Assembly (NCBI GenBank): GCA_002722385.1
Contig: PBLR01000031.1
Span: 1-24,263, forward strand
Source of the DNA: SAR116 cluster bacterium
GTDB lineage: Bacteria; Pseudomonadota; Alphaproteobacteria; Puniceispirillales; Puniceispirillaceae
DNA: 24,263 bases
Direction: 5' to 3'
The stretch's first letter is position 1; every line of letters starts with the position of its first letter. Shown in pieces: positions 8,238-15,898 of this stretch. The notes under the pieces were generated by a model, which saw nothing but the letters and a program-made list of their open reading frames with translations, was not told where the DNA came from and did no database searches. A program made the position numbers and the translations under genes.

Positions 8238-9041
8238 ATGAAACGACTTCTTATGACTGGCGCAGCAGGCGGTATCGGCGCGGTTCTGCGCACAAAGCTG
8301 GCCCCAATGGCCGAGACATTACGGATTTCAGATATCGCTGATCTGGGTGAGGCAGCCCCGCATGAAGAGATTGTTTATTGCGATTTAAGCAAGGAAGATG
8401 AGGTTCTGTCTCTTGTTGATGGTTGTGATGGCATTGTCCATTTTGGCGGGATTTCGGTTGAAAAATCCTGGTCACTGGTCAGGCCGGCAAATATTGATGG
8501 GGTCTATAATCTGTATGAAGCGGCGCGGAAAACAGGCTGTCGTCGGATTCTGTTTGCCAGCTCAAACCATGCTGTCGGGTTTTATAAGCAAACTGATTAT
8601 CTGGATGATAAGGCCCTGCCCCGCCCGGATGGGATTTATGGTGTGTCGAAAGTTTTTGGCGAAGCGATGGCAAGCCTGTATCACGACAAATTCGGCATTG
8701 AGACCGCCATTGTCAGAATTGGTTCGTGTTTTCCTGAACCGATAAATCACAGGATGATGGCGACCTGGATGTCTTATGATGACTTCACTTCCTTGATCGA
8801 CCGGATTTTTAAAATCCCCCGTCTTGGCTGTCCAATTATCTATGGCATTTCCAAAAATGACCGGGCCTGGTGGGATAACAAAGGCACAGCTTATATCGGC
8901 TGGCACCCTAAAGATAATGGCCTGAGCTTTGAAGCGGCGCTTGATAAGGCTATGCCGCGCCCCGGACCTGACGCTCCTGATGCAGTTTACCAAGGCGGCT
9001 ATTTTACCGCCGACCCGATTTTCACGCCAGAGGATGATTAA
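8238..9041 (+). CDS. udh: NAD-dependent uronate dehydrogenase (SDR/epimerase fold)
   Basis: Oxidises D-glucuronate or D-galacturonate to the aldaro-1,5-lactone with NAD+. At 267 residues from MKRLLMTGAAGG it has the length typical of Udh, shorter than sugar epimerases. The Rossmann glycine motif is TGAAGGIG (residues 7-14), followed by CDLSKED, CDGIVHFGGISVE and FASSNHAVGFY, with the active-site YGVSK (Tyr134, Lys138). The C-terminal half has RIGSCFPEP, ISKNDRAWWDN and YIGWHPKDN, all characteristic of this family. AAGGA lies seven bases before the chosen ATG; an ATG at 8235 is directly adjacent. It forms an operon with the preceding lactonase. The later pathway enzymes (aldarate dehydratase, KdgD) are not next to it. 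Confidence 0.87.
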   Translation: MKRLLMTGAAGGIGAVLRTKLAPMAETLRISDIADLGEAAPHEEIVYCDLSKEDEVLSLVDGCDGIVHFGGISVEKSWSLVRPANIDGVYNLYEAARKTGCRRILFASSNHAVGFYKQTDYLDDKALPRPDGIYGVSKVFGEAMASLYHDKFGIETAIVRIGSCFPEPINHRMMATWMSYDDFTSLIDRIFKIPRLGCPIIYGISKNDRAWWDNKGTAYIGWHPKDNGLSFEAALDKAMPRPGPDAPDAVYQGGYFTADPIFTPEDD

Positions 9042-9053
9042 AGCGCGATCGCC

Positions 9054-9227
9054 TTATCGTCTGAAAATCAGAAACCGGCTCAGGCGCAGCAGACCTTGAA
9101 TGAGGACAGATCTGACAAGAGGTTGGCGAAGCAGGCTGTTCATTCTGGCTTTGATAGCCGGGCTGCGGCGCAGTAAAATCAGCAGCACCACCAAAACCAG
9201 TATCGCCAAAATGATCGCTTTCAGCAT
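9054..9227 (-). CDS. Small membrane protein of unknown function, 57 residues
   Basis: An unannotated-length reading frame that I translated by hand. It starts at the ATG at 9227 with AGAGGT seven bases upstream and ends at TAA at 9054. Residues 1-19 form one very hydrophobic helix (MLKAIILAILVLVVLLILL), followed by RRSP and a basic, amphipathic tail rich in Arg, Leu and Ser. The good ribosome site and helix-plus-basic-tail design support a real gene. It is tail-to-tail with udh (12-base gap) and divergent from the MFS gene. No function can be given. Confidence 0.6.
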   Translation of the reverse strand: MLKAIILAILVLVVLLILLRRSPAIKARMNSLLRQPLVRSVLIQGLLRLSRFLIFRR

Positions 9228-9357
9228 TGAGCAGACCTCTGTCTTGCCTATGGGGTTATCTGTTATTGCAAAGCTTTAGATGGGCTCTATATTAGGGCAA
9301 TAAATTTTATTTGGCGACTGACGCAATTTTTATATGCGCACAGACAAAAAGGACGTC

Positions 9358-10605
9358 ATGAGACCACAAGCTTCCATTTTTACGCCTATTCTGATTTCAG
9401 CAAGCCTTATTTTGTTCCTTAGCTTTACGATAAGGTCAAGTTTTGGCGTTTTCCAGATTCCGATCGCTGCTGATTTAGGCTGGTTAAGAAGCGAGTTTTC
9501 ACTTGCGATAGCTATCCAGAATTTAGCCTGGGGTCTGGCCACACCAGTATTCGGCGCAATCGCCGAACGGTTTGGAGACAAAAAGGCGATTTTCCTCGGC
9601 ACACTGTTATATGCCGCCGGCTTGTGTTTCAGCGCCTATTCTATCAGCCCTGTTCAGCATCAATGGCTGGAAATGTTTGTCGGTTTTGGTATCGCTGGCA
9701 CAGGCTTTGGTGTGGTTTTGGGGGTTGTTGGCCGAGCTGCTGCGCCTGAACAGAGGTCTCTTGCCCTCGGCCTGACGACCGCCGCCGGTAGTATGGGTCA
9801 GGTCATCGGCCCGCCCCTTGCCCAATATCTGCTGAATTGGATGCATTGGTCGTCCGTATTTCTGGTCTTTGCCGGGTTAATCCTGTTGTGTCTGTTCTGT
9901 CTGCCGTTTATGCGCTCGCAATATGTTGCCAGTAAAGAAGAGTTGGAAGAAAGCCTTGGCAGTATTGTGTCTCGGGCGGCCCGTGACCCCAGCTATATCA
10001 TGATATTTATCGGCTTTTTTTCTTGCGGCTTCCAGCTGGCCTTCGTTACTGCCCATTTTCCGGCTTTTGTAACAGAGGTCTGTGCGTCTATTTCTCCGGA
10101 CGGGTTGCTGGCCAAGCTGGGTATAACAACAACTGCCGCTCTTGGTGCGGTCGCAATCGGCGTGATTGGTGTCTTTAATATCATCGGTACAATTACCGCA
10201 GGTGCGTTGGGGAATGTTTACCGCAAGAAATATCTGCTGGCAGGCATTTATGCAGGCCGGACCCTGATCGCGGCCTGGTTTATTCTGGTGCCGATGACAC
10301 CTTTCACCGTTCTGGTCTTTTCTGTTGTGATGGGCTCTTTATGGCTCGCCACCGTACCGTTAACATCAGGACTTGTTGCCTATCTGTTTGGCTTGCGTTA
10401 CATGGGCACGCTTTATGGTCTTGTGTTTTTCTCTCACCAGCTGGGCTCCTTTCTAGGGGTCTGGCTTGGCGGCGTTCTGCATGACCAGTTTGGATCTTAC
10501 ACAGTGGTGTGGTGGGTCGGCGTGGGTACAGGGCTGCTTTCCACTATTGTTCATCTTCCGATCAATGAAAGGCCGCGCACTGGTCCGGCTGCGGCAGCTG
10601 CCTGA
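9358..10605 (+). CDS. Major facilitator superfamily transporter
   Basis: Inner-membrane carrier of about 12 helices, 415 residues. The first half shows SFGVFQIPIAADLGWLRSEFS, the loop 2-3 motif ERFGDKKAIFLG, and a helix 4-5 segment GVVGRAAAPEQRSLALG; the second half repeats the six-helix design. The pattern resembles oxalate/formate-antiporter and monocarboxylate-type MFS members, but the substrate is not determined. I prefer the ATG at 9358, four bases after AAAGGA; an upstream in-frame ATG at 9334 lacks a ribosome site. The stop is separated by one base from the preferred start of the following secreted protease, suggesting translational coupling, although a link in function is not obvious. 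Confidence 0.85.
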   Translation: MRPQASIFTPILISASLILFLSFTIRSSFGVFQIPIAADLGWLRSEFSLAIAIQNLAWGLATPVFGAIAERFGDKKAIFLGTLLYAAGLCFSAYSISPVQHQWLEMFVGFGIAGTGFGVVLGVVGRAAAPEQRSLALGLTTAAGSMGQVIGPPLAQYLLNWMHWSSVFLVFAGLILLCLFCLPFMRSQYVASKEELEESLGSIVSRAARDPSYIMIFIGFFSCGFQLAFVTAHFPAFVTEVCASISPDGLLAKLGITTTAALGAVAIGVIGVFNIIGTITAGALGNVYRKKYLLAGIYAGRTLIAAWFILVPMTPFTVLVFSVVMGSLWLATVPLTSGLVAYLFGLRYMGTLYGLVFFSHQLGSFLGVWLGGVLHDQFGSYTVVWWVGVGTGLLSTIVHLPINERPRTGPAAAAA

Positions 10606-10606
10606 A

Positions 10607-11878
10607 ATGGTATATGCAAAGGTTGGCCAGCTTCTGACCACCAAAGCGATACAGATGCTGTGCCTCAACCCAAAACCGGCCTGCCTGATAATGATGCTCA
10701 GCGTTCTTGTTCAGGCGGCTGTGGTTAACACAAGCCTGGCCGCCGCACCTGAGCCGGAACAGGTTTGCAACTGGCTCACCACAGATGGACCCAAGACGGA
10801 TATCCCAGGCGGGTATCAGATAGATGACCAGAAGAACGCGACTCAGATTCGCCTCAGCTTTCGCCCGCAGCAGCAAAACTGGTCTGTTGCCACAATTGAT
10901 ATCCGCGACCGCCATGACAAACCACTATTTATGATACGCCTTCGCGCGCCCTGCCAGATCCTGCAGGCCAGAAGAGCCCATTATAATGCCGATGGTGAGC
11001 TGATATCCCTTCACAGCCTTGCCTCGGATTTGAAAACCATCACTTCAGAAGAACCGGTAAACCCACCAGCCACGCTGCCCTTAAAGCCTGCGCAAAAACA
11101 CAGCCCTATTCTGGCCCTGTCAGATACAGGGGTAAATTATCTGCTGCCTGAACTTCAGCCTCATATTGCCAGAACAGAAGATGGCGGCATATTAGGTTAT
11201 GATTTCTGGGATAAAGATAACCGGCCCTTTGATATCGACCCCAGGCGCAGTCCCTATTATCCCTTGCGCCATGGCACCACAGTGTTCAGCGTTTTGGCCG
11301 CAGAGGCCCCGGATGAGCCCATTGTCATCTATCGTTTTCCCGCTCTTGAGATGTGCCGCTATCAAGAACTTGTCGAGCAGGCCGCGCAAGCGGGCATCAG
11401 GATTATGAACTTATCAATGGGATCACGTTCTTATGAAGACTGGACCTGTTTTGAACAGGCAGCGCGCAGCAATTCTGCACTCCTCTTTATCATCTCTGCT
11501 GGAAATGACGGACAGGACATTGACAAAGAACCGATTTATCCGGCGGCCCTTGATCTGGAAAATTTGTTTGTTGTCAGCTCATCAGACGCATTTGGCCGGC
11601 CAGGACCTGGCGCGAACCTTGGCAGACGTCATGTCGATATACTGGTTCCGGCAGAACAAGTAGAGGTGATCGATCACCGGGGCGTGCGAACCCAAACCGG
11701 CGGGACAAGCTATGCTGCGCCACGTGTTGCTGCTCTTGCTGCAAGATATCTGCGGGCCAATCCAGATGCCGACACACAGCAAATCATCAGCTTTCTTCAA
11801 GGACGGGCAATTGCAACCTCAGCCCCTGTCACAGCTTATGGCTGGATACCAGACCCGACAGATGATTTCGGCTTTTAG
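10607..11878 (+). CDS. Secreted subtilisin-like serine protease (S8 family)
   Basis: 423 residues from the ATG at 10607. A long N-terminal segment ending in a hydrophobic core (LIMMLSVLVQAAVV) and SLAAAP is a probable Sec signal peptide, with cleavage near residue 46. The mature N-terminal region (about 50-160) has two Cys that may pair. The catalytic domain has Asp173 in LALSDTGVNY, His222 in LRHGTTVFSVLAA, oxyanion Asn300 in IISAGNDGQ, and Ser368 in GGTSYAAPRVAALAA, so the triad is intact. Starts further upstream would overlap the MFS gene. The stop overlaps by four bases the stop of another secreted protease gene on the opposite strand. Role: extracytoplasmic proteolysis; substrates unknown. 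Confidence 0.85.
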   Translation: MVYAKVGQLLTTKAIQMLCLNPKPACLIMMLSVLVQAAVVNTSLAAAPEPEQVCNWLTTDGPKTDIPGGYQIDDQKNATQIRLSFRPQQQNWSVATIDIRDRHDKPLFMIRLRAPCQILQARRAHYNADGELISLHSLASDLKTITSEEPVNPPATLPLKPAQKHSPILALSDTGVNYLLPELQPHIARTEDGGILGYDFWDKDNRPFDIDPRRSPYYPLRHGTTVFSVLAAEAPDEPIVIYRFPALEMCRYQELVEQAAQAGIRIMNLSMGSRSYEDWTCFEQAARSNSALLFIISAGNDGQDIDKEPIYPAALDLENLFVVSSSDAFGRPGPGANLGRRHVDILVPAEQVEVIDHRGVRTQTGGTSYAAPRVAALAARYLRANPDADTQQIISFLQGRAIATSAPVTAYGWIPDPTDDFGF

Positions 11879-12999
11879 TTGGCAAAAGCCTCACTAATGA
11901 AGGATTCCGCAAGCGGAAGCGCTGCTGGGTTATGCTGGCGCATCAACTCAAGAACCTCATCTGCAAAGGGACGGTCTTTCAGCAAACCGGCAGTTTGAAT
12001 GCCCAGCCTGAGCGCCTGTGCATTCGCCGGATCCAGCTCAAGATAACGCTTCAAAACAGGACGCCCCTGTTCGGGCCGCCTGTCCAGATGATAGGTGACA
12101 GCCAGCGACATCAGCGTGTTCGGGCTGTTTGGATCAGCGGTCTGGCTGAGCAGTAAAAACTGTTCAGATTCAACAAACATCCACCATTTTCCAAATAGCT
12201 GGCCAGCCTGATCATAGAGCTGTTTATTATTCGCTTTCCTGCAGTTGTCAGTTATCTTGCGGATCAAAGGAAGCGGCGGATTCCGCGGAATTTCAGCTGC
12301 AAAATATAAAGTGTCCGCACAAATACGAAGCGCCTTCCCCTGATCGAAAAAAGCGGTTTCATGCTGAGATCCCGAGCGTGAAAGAAGTACATTTATATGC
12401 TCAGCCGGAATCACCTCGCTCAGCTTGCCGTCTCCTGACGCCAGAATGCCAACCAAACGGCCATCCGCATCAACAACCGCACCGCCACTATTGCCAGGCA
12501 AAGCTCTGGCATCTGTGTGAATGCGGGCCTGAGGAAAGGATGCACTATCGGGATAATGCGCAAATTCAGCAGGTTTATACACACGGGCTGCGTTTCGGCC
12601 CTGATCGAACCCAACCACATAGAGCTGTTGTGGTGAGATTGTGGCCACTTCAACTCTGGCGGGGAGTACAGCTTCACTATCCTGCAGTCTGAGCACAACA
12701 AGGTCTGCAGCAAAATCATGTGGAATCGGCACCGCTGGCCTGAGGGCAGCTTTGTGATTTCGTGTCAGAACTTGTTGGTGGTCTTCAGCCACATGACGGT
12801 TTGTGACGATAAAATCAGGGCTGATCTGAACACCAGAGGCAATCATGTTCGGAGTTTTAATGCCGACAATTTTCGACTTCCAGGCACAGACAGGCGCTGG
12901 CGCTGAACAGTCAGCATAAGCCGTGCTGATACCGTGACTTGCCAGCCATAAAAAAAGAAATCCCTTCAACCAGATGGAGGATAGGTTTGTTCGTTTCAC
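11875..12999 (-). CDS. Secreted trypsin-like serine protease with C-terminal TPR-like helices
   Basis: 374 residues starting at GTG (12999), with GGGGG nine bases upstream. Residues 1-29 are a classical signal peptide (basic start, hydrophobic FLFLWLA, cleavage near AYA-D). The chymotrypsin-fold domain (about 40-215) carries the triad His69 in VTNRHVA, Asp99 in DFAADLVVLRL, and Ser171 in LPGNSGGAVV. No PDZ domain follows; instead the C-terminal part (about 255-365) is helical with TPR-like spacing (SLAVTYHLDRRPEQG, RYLELDPANAQAL). It probably acts in the periplasm or outside. The convergent neighbour is an S8 protease with a four-base overlap, so one locus carries two unrelated secreted serine proteases. 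Confidence 0.85.
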   Translation of the reverse strand: MKRTNLSSIWLKGFLFLWLASHGISTAYADCSAPAPVCAWKSKIVGIKTPNMIASGVQISPDFIVTNRHVAEDHQQVLTRNHKAALRPAVPIPHDFAADLVVLRLQDSEAVLPARVEVATISPQQLYVVGFDQGRNAARVYKPAEFAHYPDSASFPQARIHTDARALPGNSGGAVVDADGRLVGILASGDGKLSEVIPAEHINVLLSRSGSQHETAFFDQGKALRICADTLYFAAEIPRNPPLPLIRKITDNCRKANNKQLYDQAGQLFGKWWMFVESEQFLLLSQTADPNSPNTLMSLAVTYHLDRRPEQGRPVLKRYLELDPANAQALRLGIQTAGLLKDRPFADEVLELMRQHNPAALPLAESFISEAFAN

Positions 13000-13078
13000 G
13001 CCTTTACACCCCCTGCCTTTCGCAAAATATAATGGGCGTTAAGGATGAATTTGACATCAAGAAAGTGTCAATAGATAT

Positions 13079-14023
13079 TTGAACACCAGACTGGAAAATC
13101 TTGTTAGCACCGGTGTTGTGTGCTTTACTTCTGGGCTGTTTAACTCTTTTTTTTTTCGATGCGCGAAAGAACGGGGCGATTACACATTATTAATAGGCGA
13201 TCCGTCCTATTCAAGCTGGTCACTGCGCGGCTGGCTGGCGTTCAGCTTAGCAAATATCCCTGTAAATCTTCAGATCACACGGTTTTATGAACCAGGTTTT
13301 GCCCAAGATTTAAAGCCGTTTTATCCTGCGAAGACAGTACCTGCTATTCTGCATACGGATGGTTCTGTATGGACAGACAGTCTGGCGATTATTGAAGAGC
13401 TGGCCTCAAGACACCCGCAATCAGGACTGCTGCCAGATAACCCTGCCGAACGCGCAGCGGCCCGCTCACTCATGGCCGAAATGCATTCAGGCTTTTTGGC
13501 CCTGCGGTCTGACTGCCCAATGAACACCAGAACAGCCTACACACAAACGCCTGTTTCTGCTGCGGTGAAGGTAGATTTAGACCGGCTGGAGAGTCTGTGG
13601 TCAAAACGCTCAGGCACTTGGTTGTTTGGCGCGTATAGTGCCGTTGATGCCTATTTCGCACCTGTGGCAGCGCGGATTGCAGGCTATAGCCTGCCTGTTT
13701 CAGAGCAGGCACAAACCTATGTTGATGCCCATCCTCGTTCGACCAATTTCCGCCAATTTCGCGCACTTGGCCTGAGCTTTGATGAACAAAGCACATACCG
13801 CCGCGACTATCACGAAAAGCCCTGGCCTGGCCCCGCCCTTTTGGACGCACAAGCCACCAGCCGGACAGACAGCGTCAACAAGGCGTGCCCCTATTCAGGC
13901 AAGGCTGTGCATGATTTTCTGGAATTCAAAGGCAAAGTTTACGGGTTCGGCAACCCCAGATGCCGTGACAAAACCGTCATCGACCCTGAAGCCTGGCCCG
14001 CCTTCATGGCGTTGGCCACCTGA
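13079..14023 (+). CDS. Glutathione S-transferase family protein with Cys-rich C-terminal extension; start uncertain
   Basis: GST fold: thioredoxin-like domain at about residues 35-115 (YTLLIGDPSYSSWSLRGW with the likely catalytic Ser, the cis-Pro in TVPAIL, and WTDSLAIIEEL), helical domain at about 120-230. An extra 50-residue tail has KACPYSGKAVHDFLEFKGK and NPRCRDKTV, with Cys270 and Cys295 spaced like a small metal-binding or YHS-like module. The only long in-frame start is TTG at 13079 without a ribosome site, giving 33 residues of non-GST leader containing a T10-encoded FFF. An ATG at 13159 is one base out of frame; loss of one G from the GGGG at 13173-13176 would join it to GDYTLL, an ideal N-terminus. 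The gene is tail-to-tail with the sulfur operon. Confidence 0.75.
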   Translation: MNTRLENLVSTGVVCFTSGLFNSFFFRCAKERGDYTLLIGDPSYSSWSLRGWLAFSLANIPVNLQITRFYEPGFAQDLKPFYPAKTVPAILHTDGSVWTDSLAIIEELASRHPQSGLLPDNPAERAAARSLMAEMHSGFLALRSDCPMNTRTAYTQTPVSAAVKVDLDRLESLWSKRSGTWLFGAYSAVDAYFAPVAARIAGYSLPVSEQAQTYVDAHPRSTNFRQFRALGLSFDEQSTYRRDYHEKPWPGPALLDAQATSRTDSVNKACPYSGKAVHDFLEFKGKVYGFGNPRCRDKTVIDPEAWPAFMALAT

Positions 14024-14031
14024 GGAAGCCT

Positions 14032-14451
14032 TCAGAATTTTTGCTTCAGAACAGCCCCGGCTTTCAGGCCTGCACACATAATCAGAACGAAGATAATCAT
14101 ATCAACAGGATTCAGAAGCAGGCTGGACACCACCGGGCCTGGGCATAAGCCAGCCAAGCCCCAGCCAACACCAAACAGCGCACTGCCCATAAGAAGAGAG
14201 CGGTCAATGTGAACAGTTTCCGGAAGTTTGAAAGAGGATGCAAACAAGGGCTTTCCGCCTCTGACAAACAAAAAATATCCCATAGCGTTCACCGCGATAC
14301 CACCTGCCATCACAAAGGCAAGTGAGGGATCCCAGAGGCCAAAAATATCCAGAAAGCCCGTGACTTTAGACGGATTGAGCATACCTGCCAGAGCCAAGCC
14401 AACACCAAACACAAGACCGGAGAAAAGAGCAACCAGTAAAGAACGTCCCAT
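14032..14451 (-). CDS. YeeE/YedE-family sulfur-transport membrane protein (DUF6691 half)
   Basis: 139-residue inner-membrane protein with four predicted helices. LALAGMLNPSKVTGFLDIFG.WDPSLAFVMAGG and GWGLAGLCPGPVV are the hallmarks of the second half of YeeE/YedE sulfur (thiosulfate-type) channels; the Cys in GLCPGP is the conserved one. The start at 14451 has AGGGG seven bases upstream; a TTG at 14472 is in frame but overlaps the preceding stop. It is the last gene of the Blh-YeeE-YedE operon and probably pairs with the gene just upstream to form one channel. Confidence 0.87.
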   Translation of the reverse strand: MGRSLLVALFSGLVFGVGLALAGMLNPSKVTGFLDIFGLWDPSLAFVMAGGIAVNAMGYFLFVRGGKPLFASSFKLPETVHIDRSLLMGSALFGVGWGLAGLCPGPVVSSLLLNPVDMIIFVLIMCAGLKAGAVLKQKF

Positions 14452-14464
14452 TACACAGCCCCTG

Positions 14465-14896
14465 TCAACCAATCACATGCCGCAGCACAAATACAGTGAT
14501 TACAGCTGTAGCCATAAAGGTACATACCGCCGCCAAAGACCGCAAAGACAGACGGGACAAACCACAAATACCATGTCCGGATGTACAACCAGAACCAATT
14601 GCCGTTCCCAGACCAACCAGAAATGCCGCACCAAAAAGCAATGAGCCGCTCGCCACCGGCTGTATATCAATCTCAAACAAACCCGTCTGAAGCAGCAGCA
14701 AAGGTGCAGCCACAGCCCCTACCAGAAACGCCAGCCGCCAGCCTTTTGTATCTGATGAGCCCAGAAGACCGCCCAGAATGCCGCTTACGCCCATCACGCG
14801 CCCGTTTGCCACCATCAGCAATAAGGCCGCCGCGCCAATGAGCATCCCCCCTGTGAGCGACAAAATGGGGGTGAATTCAGCCCAGTTAATCTGCAT
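14465..14896 (-). CDS. YeeE/YedE-family sulfur-transport membrane protein (first half)
   Basis: 143-residue membrane protein with four predicted helices. GGMLIGAAALLLMVANGRVMGVSGILGG and the signature GSGCTSGHGICGLSRLS carry the conserved Cys residues that handle sulfur in this family. AAAGGA lies six bases before the ATG and overlaps the stop region of blh, so translation is coupled. With the next gene it makes a split YeeE/YedE channel, expected to move thiosulfate or a related sulfur species across the inner membrane in sulfide detoxification. Confidence 0.9.
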   Translation of the reverse strand: MQINWAEFTPILSLTGGMLIGAAALLLMVANGRVMGVSGILGGLLGSSDTKGWRLAFLVGAVAAPLLLLQTGLFEIDIQPVASGSLLFGAAFLVGLGTAIGSGCTSGHGICGLSRLSLRSLAAVCTFMATAVITVFVLRHVIG

Positions 14897-14899
14897 GGT

Positions 14900-15778
14900 T
14901 TATCCTTTCAAACCTGACACAGGAACTTTCAGATAGACTTCGCCATTATCCTCGCCTGGCGGCAAATGACCAGCACGCATATTTACCTGAATAGACGGCA
15001 TAATCAATCTGGGCATGGACAGGCTGGCGTCACGCGCTTCACGCATATCGACAAATTCATCTTCACTGATGCCACCGCCAATATGAATGTTTTTTTGTTT
15101 CTGTTCTGCTACGGTTGTCTGCCACGCCACCTCACGACCACCAGGCATGTAATCATGGCAAACAAACAGACGCGTATCATCAGGCAAGGCTAATATTTTC
15201 TGGATGGACTGGTACAGCGTGCGCGCATCTCCGCCAGGGAAGTCAGCCCGAGCGGTCCCGCCATCAGGCATGAACAATGTATCGCCGACAAAGACCGCAT
15301 CTGCAATAACATGAGCCATGCACGCAGGTGTGTGACCCGGCGTATGGATGGCCTGGCCGGTGAACTGGCCGATGGAATAGGTGTCACCATCTTTAAGGAG
15401 CCTATCAAACTGACTGCCATCTCGCTCAAACTCGGTGCCCGCATTAAACACTTTACCGAAAATTTTCTGAACAGCGGTGATTTGCTCTGAGATGATTATT
15501 TCGCCGCCCAGTTTTTCTTGCAAATAAGGCGCGGCAGAAAGATGGTCAGCATGAACATGAGTTTCAATATGTAACAGAACAGTCAGATGATGTTCCTGAA
15601 CATAAGCGATAATGTCATCTGCAAGCGCATAACCAATGGTGCCGGAGGCGTAATCAAAATCAAGCACAGAATCAATGACAGCACAGTCTTTGTTAAGCTG
15701 GTCATGCACGACATAGCTGATGGTCCCGCTGTCTCGATCAAAAAATCCCTTCACTTCAGGGCCTGAAGATAATGTCAT
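14900..15778 (-). CDS. blh: Blh-type metallo-beta-lactamase-fold persulfide dioxygenase
   Basis: 292-residue cytoplasmic MBL-fold enzyme expected to oxidise glutathione persulfide to sulfite. Metal ligands: H74, H76, D78 and H79 in ETHVHADHLSA, H149 in HTPGHTPACMAH, D166 in VFVGDTLFMPDGGTARADFPGGD, and H208 in LFVCHDYMPGG. The CHDYMPGGR segment and the long C-terminal part with MPRLIMPSIQVNMRAGHLPP are typical of the Blh/ETHE1-like group. AGGA lies nine bases before the ATG. It heads an operon with two YeeE/YedE halves, the arrangement known from bigR operons; no BigR/ArsR-family regulator gene is visible here, so control must come from elsewhere. Confidence 0.9.
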   Translation of the reverse strand: MTLSSGPEVKGFFDRDSGTISYVVHDQLNKDCAVIDSVLDFDYASGTIGYALADDIIAYVQEHHLTVLLHIETHVHADHLSAAPYLQEKLGGEIIISEQITAVQKIFGKVFNAGTEFERDGSQFDRLLKDGDTYSIGQFTGQAIHTPGHTPACMAHVIADAVFVGDTLFMPDGGTARADFPGGDARTLYQSIQKILALPDDTRLFVCHDYMPGGREVAWQTTVAEQKQKNIHIGGGISEDEFVDMREARDASLSMPRLIMPSIQVNMRAGHLPPGEDNGEVYLKVPVSGLKG

Positions 15779-15898
15779 GTCATGTCTTCCTGAATCTCAG
15801 CCGAGCTTGGGTCTACTTCTTAACAATGATTAATCAGGCCCAGCTCTGTCAAGAAACATGCCATCTCAAGGCTGCAGTCAGAACTGTTCAGAGACCAC

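Noticed and set aside
8562..8993. 143-residue open frame antisense to udh
   Set aside because: Fully inside a clear dehydrogenase gene; the composition is that of a shadow frame.
10466..10606. Upstream start for the S8 protease
   Set aside because: It would overlap the MFS gene by 140 bases and bury the signal peptide.
13147..13156. T10 run as an intrinsic terminator
   Set aside because: No GC-rich hairpin precedes it and there is no plus-strand gene upstream that would need it.
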